A DNA stretch of 64,000 bases from Marinobacterium_E sp035458585 (GCA_035458585.1 DATHZN010000060.1:27541-91540), one strand, 5' to 3'. Positions 8,028 to 17,456 are shown, numbered from the stretch's first letter. Translations and numbers: made by a program. The notes: generated by a model not told the origin, from the sequence alone.

Positions 8028-9518
8028 ATGTCCGGTCATATACCCAGAGTCATCCTGCTGAGTGTCTGTCTGTTGTTGGCGCCCCTGACAGCTCACAGCT
8101 CGATGCTCTGGTATGATTCCAGCTCTAACATGGTAACGGAACGTGCGCTGGGGCTATATGCCGCTGTATTGTTGGCTCAGCATCATGCGATTGAAACTGA
8201 GGATTTGAAGTTAACGCTGCAGCGAGCCGATAGCATTGATGAGGTCGATGCTGCTCACACTCGGGTCTTGGATCAGCTTATTACCCGCTTTTCCCTCGGG
8301 CAGTTGCCGACATCAATTGACCCACTCTGGGACCACCCCGAGCCCGATTTTGACCCGATCAAACTGCGCCATGAGATACTCTCTGCGCCTGCTTTGTTGC
8401 CAGCGCTGGAAGCATTGCTACCGCGCCACTCAGACTATCAAGCGTTGGTGGACCTCTATCACAAGCAACCATCTACGCTAACAGAGCCTGATAAACTCGA
8501 GTTTCGGGGCTTCTTCAAACCCGGTCAGGTGCACCAAGACATACGGCTGGTTCGTGAGCGCCTGAGTTGGTTGGGCTACCCTGCCCTAGATGCCGTTTCC
8601 GAGCTGGTGCCGCTGCTGTACGACGATCTTTTGGTCGAACAGATTCGAAAATTTCAGGGCGATCACGGTCTGGACACCGATGCTATTATTGGTCCACAGA
8701 CTTTGAGGTGGCTCAACTATTCGGCAGGTGACCGGCGAGCCCTGATAGCTGCTGTTTTGGAGCGTTGGCGCTGGCTTCCGCGGGAGTTGGGTGAGGAGTA
8801 TTTACTGGTCAGTATTCCTGGTTTTGAAGTGCGCTATTTTGATCGGGGTGAGTTAATTGAAAGTCACATCAGTATATCAGGCAGACCTTCGCGACCCACT
8901 CGCAGCTTTGTAGCGCAGCTTGAGCAGTTTGTAATAAACCCTGACTGGACAGTCCCACGCCGCATCTTGATGCGCGATCTGGTGCCCAAAATCCTCGCTG
9001 ATCCAAACTACCTAACTCAGCAGGGAATGCAAGCAGAGCGGTTGTTCGGCGATCGTTGGCAAGCGGTAGAGAATGATGAAATTAATTGGGCAGCGATCAG
9101 TTGGGACGATAAGGATGTGCGATTGGTGCAGGCGCCAGGAGAAAAGAACGCCCTTGGTCAAATTAAGTTTCACATGCCCAATAGCCACGCGATTTATCTG
9201 CACGACACACCAAGTAAAGAGCTCTTTGCCGACGCCTCTCGAGCTTTGAGTTCGGGGTGTATTCGTGTTGAGGGCGTCACTGAATTAGCGAGGCGGCTAA
9301 TGCACGGTGATATAGAACAACTGGAGTTATCACTGGCTCAGACTGAGACTAGATGGCTGCGTCTACCCAAACCGATACCGGTTTACCTCTTCTATAATCG
9401 CGCCTGGGTCGATAGTAACGGCCGGTTGCAATTGCGCGATGATGTCTACGACGCCGACAGGCAGTTTTTCGCAAGATCGAGGATTAAGTTGAATAACTCT
9501 CAACTCGCAGAGCGATAA
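8028..9518 (+). CDS. ldtD: L,D-transpeptidase, YcbB/LdtD type
   Basis: Periplasmic enzyme expected to form 3-3 (mDAP-mDAP) peptidoglycan crosslinks. A signal peptide is visible (hydrophobic VILLSVCLLLAPLTA, cleavage near AHS). A peptidoglycan-binding domain follows around residues 165-235 (EQIRKFQGDHGLDTDAIIG, then PQTLRWLN). The YkuD catalytic domain has H392 (YLHDTPS) and nucleophile C411 in SSGCIRV. At 496 residues it is shorter than E. coli LdtD (about 615) but has the same architecture. A MepK-like endopeptidase gene follows 115 bases downstream, matching the ycbB-ycbK order of E. coli, so maker and cutter of the same bond are paired. A good AAAGGAG ribosome site precedes the ATG. Confidence 0.92.
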   Translation: MSGHIPRVILLSVCLLLAPLTAHSSMLWYDSSSNMVTERALGLYAAVLLAQHHAIETEDLKLTLQRADSIDEVDAAHTRVLDQLITRFSLGQLPTSIDPLWDHPEPDFDPIKLRHEILSAPALLPALEALLPRHSDYQALVDLYHKQPSTLTEPDKLEFRGFFKPGQVHQDIRLVRERLSWLGYPALDAVSELVPLLYDDLLVEQIRKFQGDHGLDTDAIIGPQTLRWLNYSAGDRRALIAAVLERWRWLPRELGEEYLLVSIPGFEVRYFDRGELIESHISISGRPSRPTRSFVAQLEQFVINPDWTVPRRILMRDLVPKILADPNYLTQQGMQAERLFGDRWQAVENDEINWAAISWDDKDVRLVQAPGEKNALGQIKFHMPNSHAIYLHDTPSKELFADASRALSSGCIRVEGVTELARRLMHGDIEQLELSLAQTETRWLRLPKPIPVYLFYNRAWVDSNGRLQLRDDVYDADRQFFARSRIKLNNSQLAER

Positions 9519-9633
9519 ACTCTAGCTATTGGGCTATCTCAATACTTAATAATTGGTTAATCTTTAAGCAGAAGGTGCATATATAAGTACCTCGCATAGA
9601 ACCATATGGTCGGAAGTTACCCGGGGGAGAGGT

Positions 9634-10251
9634 ATGGCCAAATTAAGTAGTGCCCACAAAGAGGGTGAAGTGTTGTCGCGCCGAGGATTTATAAAGTGCG
9701 CAACGCTTGCTGCCACGGCAGTATCTTTTCCATCCGTTGCTTTGGCCTCACAAGAGCGCACGGTCTCAACTGTTAGCGGCCCAGAGCTAGTGGCGACCGG
9801 TAATGAGCGTGTGCTTGCATTCAGGCACCTGCATACAGGGGAGACACTTAGACTCACCTACTGGTCGAACGGCCAGTATCTGGATGAGTCCCTCTCCGAG
9901 ATCAATCATCTGTTACGGGATTTCCGCACCGGTGAACGTTACAAGATGGATCGCGAACTGATGGACCTACTCTATCGATTACAGGTCTCAACGGGTAACA
10001 ATCGGGCATTTGAGATTATTTCAGGTTACCGCTCACCCAAGACTAACGCCATGTTGCGCACTGGCAGTTCGGGTGTGGCGAAGAAGAGCCTACACATGCA
10101 GGGTCAGGCGATCGATGTTCGCCTGCCCGGTACTGATCTGAAACATCTTCACAGGGCCGCTCTGGAGGCGAAAGCCGGTGGCGTTGGACTCTACACCGGT
10201 TCAAACTTTCTCCATCTTGATACAGGGCGTGTACGCAACTGGGGTAAATAG
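9634..10251 (+). CDS. mepK: MepK-like peptidoglycan endopeptidase (DUF882, M15 family), Tat-exported
   Basis: A 205-residue M15-type metallopeptidase. The N-terminus has a clear twin-arginine signal (SRRGFIK followed by a moderately hydrophobic stretch ending ALA-SQ), so it is exported folded by Tat. The zinc-ligand pattern is complete: H154 and D161 in HMQGQAID, and H194 in FLHLDTG. E. coli MepK cleaves 3-3 crosslinks, and the gene next door makes them. GGGGGAGAGG precedes the ATG. There is a 115-base gap after ldtD with no clear terminator, so the two may be co-transcribed. Confidence in the family is high; bond specificity is inferred from context. Confidence 0.92.
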   Translation: MAKLSSAHKEGEVLSRRGFIKCATLAATAVSFPSVALASQERTVSTVSGPELVATGNERVLAFRHLHTGETLRLTYWSNGQYLDESLSEINHLLRDFRTGERYKMDRELMDLLYRLQVSTGNNRAFEIISGYRSPKTNAMLRTGSSGVAKKSLHMQGQAIDVRLPGTDLKHLHRAALEAKAGGVGLYTGSNFLHLDTGRVRNWGK

Positions 10252-10260
10252 ATTTACGCA

Positions 10261-10289
10261 TAGACAGTTTCTGGGGCTTCAAGTAAAAT
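10261..10289 (+). promoter_or_regulatory. Probable carAB promoter
   Basis: TAGACA (10261-10266) and TAAAAT (10284-10289) with an ideal 17-base spacer, ten bases after the mepK stop. Transcription from it would begin near 10296 and give a leader of about 138 bases before carA. Confidence 0.55.
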
Positions 10290-10329
10290 ACCGCAGGTTT
10301 TGCCAGCGTGATCCGCGGCAGCCCTTCAG

Positions 10330-10404
10330 ATGGCAAGTTTTCTAGAGCGAGGTGAACCTATCAGTTTAGCCTCGCTTTTTTACAACTATGCCCCACAGTT
10401 TTAA
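10330..10404 (+). CDS. Possible carA leader peptide (24 codons)
   Basis: An ATG at 10330 opens a 24-codon frame that runs through the whole terminator hairpin and its T-run and stops 29 bases before carA. This is the arrangement used in pyrimidine-sensitive attenuation, where a ribosome close behind RNA polymerase blocks the hairpin. The ribosome site is weak and the peptide is too short to judge by sequence alone. Confidence 0.35.
   Translation: MASFLERGEPISLASLFYNYAPQF
10346..10381 (+). terminator. Intrinsic terminator / candidate attenuator in the carA leader
   Basis: AGCGAGG (10346-10352) pairs with CCTCGCT (10370-10376), followed by T-rich DNA to 10381. It lies about 50 bases into the predicted carA transcript and inside the possible leader peptide frame. 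It could simply terminate mepK, but its place downstream of the best carA promoter favours attenuation. An upstream pair, TTGCCA (10299-10304) with TGGCAA (10331-10336), may form a competing structure. Confidence 0.7.
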
Positions 10405-10433
10405 GTTATAAGCGAATTCGCGGGGAGGTCACA

Positions 10434-11573
10434 TTGACGCAGTCAGCCATTCTAGCCCTTGAGGATGGATCAATTTTCAGGGGAGTGTCGATTGGCGCCG
10501 AAGGCGAGTCAGCGGGGGAAGTGGTATTCAACACCTCAATGACTGGCTACCAAGAGATCCTCACCGATCCATCTTACTGCCGTCAGATCGTTACTCTTAC
10601 GTACCCGCATATCGGTAACGTTGGCTGTAACGTTGAAGATGCCGAATCAGATCGGACCTGGGTTGCAGGTTTGGTTATCCGCGACCTGCCTTTGATGGCA
10701 AGTAATTTCCGTTCAGAACAGTCTCTCGATGCTTACCTTAAAGAGCGCGGTATTGTGGGTATCGCCGATATCGATACACGTCGCTTGACGCGCATCCTGC
10801 GCGAAAAAGGGGCTCAGAACGGCTGCATCATGGCGGGCGATAATATCGATGAAGCCAAGGCGCTAGAGTTGGCTCGCGCTTTCCCTGGTTTAAAAGGTAT
10901 GGATTTAGCGAAGGTGGTTACGCGTGATGCTGCCGATAGCTGGCGTACATCCACATGGAAACTGGGCGAGGGTTATGCAGAGAAAGCAGATGCTGAGCAG
11001 CCATTTCATGTGGTCGCTTACGACTTCGGTGTGAAACACAACATTCTGCGCATGCTGGTGGAGCGTGGTTGTCGTCTTACCGTAGTGCCTGCACAGACAG
11101 CGGCCGCCGATGTCTTAGGGCTGAACCCTGACGGTGTATTCCTGTCTAACGGTCCTGGCGATCCAGAACCCTGTGACTACGCAATTGAAGCGATAACTGA
11201 AATATTGCAAACCAAGATACCCGTGTTTGGCATTTGTCTGGGGCATCAGCTGCTTGCGCTGGCTTCAGGTGCGAAGACCGAGAAGATGAAGTTTGGTCAT
11301 CATGGGGCTAACCACCCTGTACAGGATCTTGATAATAAACACGTCATGATCACTAGCCAGAACCACGGTTTTGCAGTGGCGGAGGATAGCCTGCCAGCAA
11401 CCCTGCGCGCGACTCACAAATCCCTTTTCGATGGATCCCTGCAGGGTATCGAGCGTACCGACGTGCCTGCGTTTAGCTTTCAGGGTCATCCGGAAGCGAG
11501 CCCCGGCCCACACGATGTGGCCCCGCTGTTCGATCGCTTTATTGAGATGATGTCTGCTCGCCAGAACGGCTAA
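10434..11573 (+). CDS. carA: Carbamoyl-phosphate synthase small (glutaminase) subunit
   Basis: Releases ammonia from glutamine and channels it to CarB for carbamoyl phosphate, the common precursor of arginine and pyrimidines. Residues 1-150 form the CPSase small-chain domain (EVVFNTSMTGYQEILTDPSY). The C-terminal class I amidotransferase has GICLGHQ with the nucleophile Cys, and the His-Glu pair in QGHPEASPG. The start is a TTG with GGGGAGG seven bases upstream, giving the usual length of 379 aa. carB follows 52 bases later. Regulation by the leader structure is likely (see the attenuator entry). Confidence 0.97.
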   Translation: MTQSAILALEDGSIFRGVSIGAEGESAGEVVFNTSMTGYQEILTDPSYCRQIVTLTYPHIGNVGCNVEDAESDRTWVAGLVIRDLPLMASNFRSEQSLDAYLKERGIVGIADIDTRRLTRILREKGAQNGCIMAGDNIDEAKALELARAFPGLKGMDLAKVVTRDAADSWRTSTWKLGEGYAEKADAEQPFHVVAYDFGVKHNILRMLVERGCRLTVVPAQTAAADVLGLNPDGVFLSNGPGDPEPCDYAIEAITEILQTKIPVFGICLGHQLLALASGAKTEKMKFGHHGANHPVQDLDNKHVMITSQNHGFAVAEDSLPATLRATHKSLFDGSLQGIERTDVPAFSFQGHPEASPGPHDVAPLFDRFIEMMSARQNG

Positions 11574-11625
11574 GAGCAACACAGCTTACTGGGATTAAAG
11601 AAAGTTTAGAGATTAGGTTTCACAG

Positions 11626-14600
11626 ATGCCAAAACGTACGGACATACAAAGTATTCTAATCCTCGGCGCAGGCCCAATCGTTATCGGTCAGGCGTGTGAG
11701 TTCGATTACTCCGGCGCACAGGCGTGTAAAGCGCTGCGTGAAGAGGGTTACCGCGTAATTCTGGTTAACTCCAACCCTGCCACTATCATGACGGACCCAG
11801 CAATGGCCGATGCGACTTATATCGAGCCGATTAACTGGAAGACTGTCGCTAAAATCATTGAGAAAGAGCGTCCAGACGCGCTGCTGCCAACCATGGGTGG
11901 TCAGACGGCACTCAACTGTGCTCTGGATCTCGATCGTGAAGGTGTGTTGGCTAAGTACGGCGTCGAGATGATCGGTGCCACTCAAGACGCAATCGATAAG
12001 GCTGAAGATCGCGAACGCTTCGACAAGGCGATGAAAAATATAGGCCTGGAGTGTCCTCGTGCCTCTATTGCACACTCGCTCGAAGAGGCTCTACAGGTTC
12101 TGGATTCGATCGGTTTTCCGGCCATCATCCGCCCATCGTTCACCATGGGTGGCTCAGGTGGCGGTATCGCCTACAACAAAGAAGAGTTTATCGAGATCTG
12201 TGAACGTGGTCTTGACCTCTCCCCAACCAATGAGCTGCTGATCGACGAATCGCTGATCGGCTGGAAAGAGTATGAGATGGAAGTTGTTCGCGATAAGAAC
12301 GACAACTGTATCATTATCTGCTCGATCGAAAACTTCGACGCTATGGGTGTTCACACCGGTGACTCTATCACTGTTGCTCCAGCTCAGACGCTGACCGACA
12401 AAGAGTACCAGCTTATGCGTAATGCATCGCTTGCTGTACTTCGCGAAATCGGTGTAGAGACGGGTGGCTCTAACGTCCAGTTTGGTGTGTGTCCAGAGAC
12501 TGGCCGTATGGTTGTCATCGAGATGAACCCGCGAGTATCACGTTCGTCTGCGCTGGCCTCTAAAGCAACAGGCTTTCCGATTGCGAAGGTCGCTGCCAAG
12601 CTGGCCGTGGGTTACACCCTTGATGAGCTCCACAACGATATTACGGGGGGGCGGACACCAGCGTCTTTTGAGCCTGCCATCGACTATGTTGTGACGAAAA
12701 TTCCTCGTTTTACTTTTGAGAAATTTCCACAGGCTAATGATCGTCTGACCACTCAGATGAAGTCTGTCGGCGAGGTTATGGCCATTGGTCGTACTCAGCA
12801 GGAATCACTGCAGAAAGCACTGCGCGGTCTTGAAGTGGGATCTGAAGGTTTCGATCCAATCCTCGATCTCAATGCAGAGGACGCGCGTGATGAGCTGATT
12901 CACGAACTATCACAACCGGGCGCAGAGCGTATCTGGTATATCGGTGATGCTTTCCGTATGGGTATGAGTGTCGAAGAGATCTACAAGCTCAGCGGTGTTG
13001 ACCCCTGGTTCCTCGTCCAGATCGAAGATCTGATTAAGGATGAGCAGCGCGTGTCAGAGACAGCTCTCAGCGAGCTGACAGCCGATATGATCTTCCGTCT
13101 CAAGCGTAAAGGTTTCTCTGATGGTCGCTTGGCGAAATTGCTGGGCGTTTCTGAGAAGCAGTTCCGCAAACAGCGCCAGAAACTCAATGTGCGTCCTGTG
13201 TTTAAGCGCGTCGACACCTGTGCCGCTGAATTTGCAACCGACACCGCTTACATGTACTCAACCTACGAGGAAGAGTGTGAAGCCAACCCATCTGATCGCG
13301 ATAAGATTATGGTTATTGGCGGTGGTCCTAACCGGATCGGTCAGGGTATCGAATTTGACTACTGCTGTGTGCATGCTGCCTTGGCGGCTCGCGAAGACGG
13401 TTACGAAACTATCATGGTTAACTGTAACCCAGAGACCGTTTCGACCGACTACGACACCTCTGATCGACTCTACTTCGAGCCAATTACGCTTGAGGATGTA
13501 CTAGAGATCGTTGAAGTTGAGAAACCTAAAGGGGTTATCGTGCAGTACGGTGGTCAGACACCGCTGAAGCTGGCAGTAGCCCTTGAGCAGGCAGGCGTTC
13601 CCATTATTGGCACCTCTTCTGAAGCGATTGATCGTGCAGAGGACCGTGAGCAGTTCCAACAGATGCTCAAGCGCTTGGGTCTGAAACAGCCAGAAAACGC
13701 AACTGTTCGCAGTTTAGATGCTGCAATAGTCGAGGCTGAAAAGATCGGTTACCCGCTGGTTGTCCGCCCTTCCTACGTCCTTGGTGGACGCGCGATGGAG
13801 ATAGTCTACAAAGAGGACGAGCTGCGCAAGTACATGAACACCGCGGTGCAGGTCTCTCACGAGGCTCCCGTGCTACTGGACCATTTCCTCAATGCCGCGA
13901 TCGAAGTCGATATTGATGCAGTGTGTGACGGCGAGCAGGTTGTAATCGGTGCAATCATGCAGCACATCGAACAGGCGGGTGTTCACTCTGGTGACTCGGC
14001 TTGTTCTCTGCCGCCATACAATTTGGCTGCTGATATCCAGGACGAAATGCGTGAGATGGTGCGTAAGATGGCACTTGAACTTGGCGTTGTCGGCCTGATG
14101 AACGTGCAGCTGGCCTATCAGGATGGTGAAATCTACGTTATTGAAGTCAATCCACGCGCTTCACGTACGGTGCCATTCGTATCCAAGTGCATCGGAGTCT
14201 CGCTGGCCAAGATCGCCGCGCTGGTGATGACCGGCAAATCGCTTAAAGAGCTGGGCTTCACCGAAGAGATCGTACCTAAGTTCTTTAACGTCAAAGAGGC
14301 TGTCTTCCCGTTCAACAAGTTCCAGGGCGTCGACCCGATTCTTGGCCCTGAAATGAAGTCCACCGGTGAAGTGATGGGTACGGGTGTAACCTTTGGCGAA
14401 GCGTTCATGAAGGCGCAGATCGGTGCTGGCGAAAAGATGCCTAAGCCGGGTAACGCCTTCATCTCTGTTCGTGACGTTGACAAAGCAAGTGTTGTGAAAC
14501 TGGCGCAGGATTTTGTTTCGCTGGGCTTCTCTCTTGTGGCTACCTCAGGAACTGCAAAGCATCTGAGCGACAACGGTCTGGCTGTTAAGGTGGTCAATAA

Positions 14601-14847
14601 GGTAGCTGAAGGTCGTCCAAACATCGTCGATATGATCAAGAACGGTGAAATTGCCTATGTGGTTAACACCACAGAGGGCCGTAAAGCGATTGCTGACTCT
14701 GCGGATATTCGCCGTGCAGCCCTGCAGCATAAAGTGCCTTACACCACCACGCTTGCTGGCGCGGAAGCGGTCGCTGCAGCGCTAGAGTTCGGTGAAGAGC
14801 GTGAAGTACGTCGCCTTCAGGATATCCATATGGAGGTGTCTGCATGA
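11626..14847 (+). CDS. carB: Carbamoyl-phosphate synthase large subunit
   Basis: Synthetase subunit of 1073 residues with two homologous ATP-grasp halves. The first (LILGAGPIVIGQACEFDYSG) makes carboxyphosphate and carbamate. The second (VIGGGPNRIGQGIEFDYCC) phosphorylates carbamate. The oligomerisation region lies between them and the MGS-like allosteric domain, which binds UMP and ornithine in E. coli, is at the C-terminus from about residue 935. Length and motifs are normal. The stop overlaps the greA start by four bases (ATGA), so greA is translationally coupled. Confidence 0.98.
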   Translation: MPKRTDIQSILILGAGPIVIGQACEFDYSGAQACKALREEGYRVILVNSNPATIMTDPAMADATYIEPINWKTVAKIIEKERPDALLPTMGGQTALNCALDLDREGVLAKYGVEMIGATQDAIDKAEDRERFDKAMKNIGLECPRASIAHSLEEALQVLDSIGFPAIIRPSFTMGGSGGGIAYNKEEFIEICERGLDLSPTNELLIDESLIGWKEYEMEVVRDKNDNCIIICSIENFDAMGVHTGDSITVAPAQTLTDKEYQLMRNASLAVLREIGVETGGSNVQFGVCPETGRMVVIEMNPRVSRSSALASKATGFPIAKVAAKLAVGYTLDELHNDITGGRTPASFEPAIDYVVTKIPRFTFEKFPQANDRLTTQMKSVGEVMAIGRTQQESLQKALRGLEVGSEGFDPILDLNAEDARDELIHELSQPGAERIWYIGDAFRMGMSVEEIYKLSGVDPWFLVQIEDLIKDEQRVSETALSELTADMIFRLKRKGFSDGRLAKLLGVSEKQFRKQRQKLNVRPVFKRVDTCAAEFATDTAYMYSTYEEECEANPSDRDKIMVIGGGPNRIGQGIEFDYCCVHAALAAREDGYETIMVNCNPETVSTDYDTSDRLYFEPITLEDVLEIVEVEKPKGVIVQYGGQTPLKLAVALEQAGVPIIGTSSEAIDRAEDREQFQQMLKRLGLKQPENATVRSLDAAIVEAEKIGYPLVVRPSYVLGGRAMEIVYKEDELRKYMNTAVQVSHEAPVLLDHFLNAAIEVDIDAVCDGEQVVIGAIMQHIEQAGVHSGDSACSLPPYNLAADIQDEMREMVRKMALELGVVGLMNVQLAYQDGEIYVIEVNPRASRTVPFVSKCIGVSLAKIAALVMTGKSLKELGFTEEIVPKFFNVKEAVFPFNKFQGVDPILGPEMKSTGEVMGTGVTFGEAFMKAQIGAGEKMPKPGNAFISVRDVDKASVVKLAQDFVSLGFSLVATSGTAKHLSDNGLAVKVVNKVAEGRPNIVDMIKNGEIAYVVNTTEGRKAIADSADIRRAALQHKVPYTTTLAGAEAVAAALEFGEEREVRRLQDIHMEVSA

Positions 14848-15323
14848 GTAGTCGCGTTCCAATGACGGTTGAGGGCGAAGTTGCACTTCGTGCTGAACTG
14901 GAACATCTAAAGACTAAAGCACGACCAGAAGTCGTTGCTGCGATCGCGGAAGCGCGTGAGCACGGCGATCTCAAAGAGAACGCTGAGTATCACGCCGCGC
15001 GTGAGCAGCAGGGCTTTATTGAGGGTCGTATCGCTGACATTGAGAGCAAGCTCTCAATGGCTCAGGTAATTGATGTCACCAGCCTGCCGCACACCGGTAA
15101 GGTGATTTTTGGTACGACCGTTGCTCTGGTAAATCTCGAAACAGATGAAGAGGTGACGTACAAAATCGTGGGTGACGACGAGGCTGACCTCAAGCAGCGA
15201 AAGATTTCGGTCAACTCGCCAATTGCGCGTGCGCTGATTGGTAAAGAGGAGGGTGATGTCGCAGCGGTTAATACGCCAAACGGCCTCATCGAATACGAAA
15301 TTGCAGAAGTTAAACACCTCTAA
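14844..15323 (+). CDS. greA: Transcription elongation factor GreA
   Basis: GreA rescues backtracked RNA polymerase by stimulating transcript cleavage. The 159-residue protein has the N-terminal coiled coil with the acidic tip (AREHGDLKENAEYHAAREQQ) and the C-terminal FKBP-like domain (NSPIARALIGKEEGD). It overlaps carB by four bases; carAB-greA is a conserved order. A strong terminator follows. Confidence 0.97.
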   Translation: MSSRVPMTVEGEVALRAELEHLKTKARPEVVAAIAEAREHGDLKENAEYHAAREQQGFIEGRIADIESKLSMAQVIDVTSLPHTGKVIFGTTVALVNLETDEEVTYKIVGDDEADLKQRKISVNSPIARALIGKEEGDVAAVNTPNGLIEYEIAEVKHL

Positions 15324-15357
15324 TCTAACTTTTGCTAAGTTGACTATCTAAAGTAAG

Positions 15358-15380
15358 AGGCCGCAGCAGCGGCCTTTTTT
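15358..15380 (+). terminator. Terminator of carAB-greA
   Basis: AGGCCGC / GCGGCCT stem (15358-15364 and 15369-15375) with an AGCA tetraloop and six T residues. Confidence 0.95.
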
Positions 15381-15633
15381 CACCACGCCTGTGCGATTAG
15401 CGATTCGCGCACTGTTTCAGCTTTCTGAGTGTTCGGTCATGAATCAGGATTCAATAACTGAGCATTTGCATTAATGCCGCATGAGCCCTATCCCTCTTGC
15501 ACTTTAGATTCATGAGCAGATACTTGGTGATCAATAGTGATCGCGCCGTTGCGTTAAAAGTTATCAGTAGCAGATAACTGAAGAGAACAAAGACCACTGG
15601 AGACAAGTGGTCGTTTATTTCACGTGACAGCGA
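15381..15633. other. Intergenic region between greA and dctM with no gene
   Basis: About 250 bases between the ends of two convergent operons. It holds two hairpins: AGTTATC (15559-15565) with GATAACT (15573-15579), and the minus-strand terminator listed next. A short palindrome TGAATC-AG-GATTCA also occurs near 15440. I see no coding frame or promoter of quality. Confidence 0.6.
15586..15612 (-). terminator. Terminator of the dctPQM operon
   Basis: On the minus strand, GACCACT (15612-15606) and AGTGGTC (15598-15592) form a 7-bp stem with a 7-base loop, followed by TTTGTTCTC. It lies 22 bases after the dctM stop. Confidence 0.7.
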
Positions 15634-16947
15634 TCAATCCGGAATGATTCCCCAGGTGAGTACCGGGAAGAGTAGCAGCAGGATGACGCGTACAAAGTCA
15701 GACGCTAAAAACGGTAGTACACCTATGAAGGTATCCCGCATCGGGACACCGTCGGCGATTTTGTTAATGATGAAGACGTTCATCCCCACGGGAGGCGTAA
15801 TCATGCCGACCTCCACAACGATAAGACAGATGATGCCGAACCATAGAGCTGTCTGTTCATACGTCATGCCAAAGTCCAGTGACATGATCGCTGGGAAAAA
15901 AATTGGGACGGTCAGCAGGATCATCGAGAGCGAGTCCATCAGGCAACCGAGCACCAGGTAGACAGCAAGCATCAGCATAAGAACGAGCATAGGAGTCATG
16001 TTGGTGTCGACAATCCAGTCTGCCAGGGTCTGTGGCATTCCTGAAAGGCTAAGAAAGGCATTAAAAATATCGGCGCCAAGGATGATAACGAAGATCATAC
16101 CGGTGTTTGTTGCCGTCTGCTTGATACACTCACCAAAGCTCTTCCACGTCAGTTGGCGGTTGATCAGGGCGATCGCAATTGTGCCGATGACGCCATAGGC
16201 GGCCGCTTCTGATGGAGTAAATACACCGCCATAGATACCGCCAAGGACGCCAATAAAAAGGAGAGAAGCGGGTATCAACTCGATTAGCGCACGACCGCGC
16301 TCCTTCCAGCTGGCTTTTTCAGCCTTGTCAGCGTAATGAGGATTAAGTTTCACGACGATTGCAATCACCAGCATGTAGCCAATGACCGCCATGACCCCCG
16401 GTACCATCGCAGCCATGAATAGTTTAACGATATTCTGCTCTGTTAGGATGGCGTAGATAATTAAGACAATCGATGGAGGAATCAGAATGCCTAACGTACC
16501 GCCGGCAGCCAGTGCACCAGTCGCCAGTGCGCCATGATAGCCATGGCGTTTCATTTCGGGTAGCGCAACTGAACCCATGGTCGCCGCGGTGGCCAACGAG
16601 CTTCCACAAATCGCGCCAAATAGGCCACAACCACCGACAGCAGCGAGCGCAAGGCCACCGCGTCTATGACCGATAAAAGCGTTAACGCCAACAAATAGGG
16701 AGCGGCTGATTCCCGAACGCGCAGCCAGGTTACCCATAAATAGAAACAGAGGTATAACAGCAAGCGAGTGGCTTGCCATCTGCGCAAAAGAGGAGCCTTT
16801 CATGTAATAGGTGAGCGTACTGAAATCATCAATGATTGAGTATCCGATAACGCCAGAGACCATCATGGCAATACCGATAGGCACTCGTAAAAACATGATA
16901 ACGAGCATGAACAGGATCATTAATCCTGCAATGATTTCAGAACTCAT
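15634..16947 (-). CDS. dctM: TRAP transporter large permease, DctM family
   Basis: Large membrane subunit (437 aa, about 12 hydrophobic segments) of a tripartite ATP-independent periplasmic transporter, which uses the sodium gradient to import organic acids. Family motifs include the N-terminal MILFMLVIMFLRVPIGIAM, GGTLGILIPPS, TPSEAAAYGVIG and the late GMITPPVGMN. The start overlaps the dctQ stop by four bases (ATGA). The substrate cannot be read from this subunit. Confidence 0.95.
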   Translation of the reverse strand: MSSEIIAGLMILFMLVIMFLRVPIGIAMMVSGVIGYSIIDDFSTLTYYMKGSSFAQMASHSLAVIPLFLFMGNLAARSGISRSLFVGVNAFIGHRRGGLALAAVGGCGLFGAICGSSLATAATMGSVALPEMKRHGYHGALATGALAAGGTLGILIPPSIVLIIYAILTEQNIVKLFMAAMVPGVMAVIGYMLVIAIVVKLNPHYADKAEKASWKERGRALIELIPASLLFIGVLGGIYGGVFTPSEAAAYGVIGTIAIALINRQLTWKSFGECIKQTATNTGMIFVIILGADIFNAFLSLSGMPQTLADWIVDTNMTPMLVLMLMLAVYLVLGCLMDSLSMILLTVPIFFPAIMSLDFGMTYEQTALWFGIICLIVVEVGMITPPVGMNVFIINKIADGVPMRDTFIGVLPFLASDFVRVILLLLFPVLTWGIIPD

Positions 16948-17456
16948 TTTGAACCTTCGTAATCAGCGAGAAGTGCAATAGGTTTTGCGAAACCAGCAAT
17001 AGCGGTCAGTAGAAATCCGAAGGCGATTGTTTGGTAGAAATACCACTCCTTCATCCGCAGCATCATGGTCTCGTTACCATATTTGGCAGCGGCAAGGCCT
17101 CCGTCGTATGTGTAGTAAGCGAGGATGGCAAATAACCCCCCCAGCAGCAGACTACCGATGATATCCATCGTCATGCGAAAGGCTCGAGGTGCAGATGCAG
17201 TAAGTACATCAACGATGACATTCCCCAAGCGCATCTGGCAGTAGGGCAGGCAGAGCGCAACGACCACTGCGGTGAACATCTGTACGATTTCTGTATCGCC
17301 CTGAATCGGAGCGGAGAAAAAGTAGCGACCCGCTACACTGAGCACGGTCGTGATGGCCATCAAGGTTAAAACCGCCCCCCCTAAAAGAGCAAGCCACATA
17401 GTGGCTTGCTCATAGAGGAGGACAAATGATCGGGTTCTATTAAGCAGTTGTGACAC
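16944..17456 (-). CDS. dctQ: TRAP transporter small permease, DctQ family
   Basis: A 170-residue four-helix membrane protein linking the binding protein to DctM. Four hydrophobic segments are visible (near residues 16-40, 55-75, 95-115 and 135-155), and the GDTEIVQMFTAVVVALCLPY stretch fits the DctQ family. It lies 24 bases downstream of dctP and overlaps dctM. Sequence conservation is low in this family, so the call leans on position between dctP and dctM. Confidence 0.92.
   Translation of the reverse strand: MSQLLNRTRSFVLLYEQATMWLALLGGAVLTLMAITTVLSVAGRYFFSAPIQGDTEIVQMFTAVVVALCLPYCQMRLGNVIVDVLTASAPRAFRMTMDIIGSLLLGGLFAILAYYTYDGGLAAAKYGNETMMLRMKEWYFYQTIAFGFLLTAIAGFAKPIALLADYEGSK

Noticed and set aside
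14133..14639. 168-codon minus-strand frame inside carB
   Set aside because: Entirely antisense to a conserved coding region and Ser/Thr-rich from codon composition; no signal for translation.
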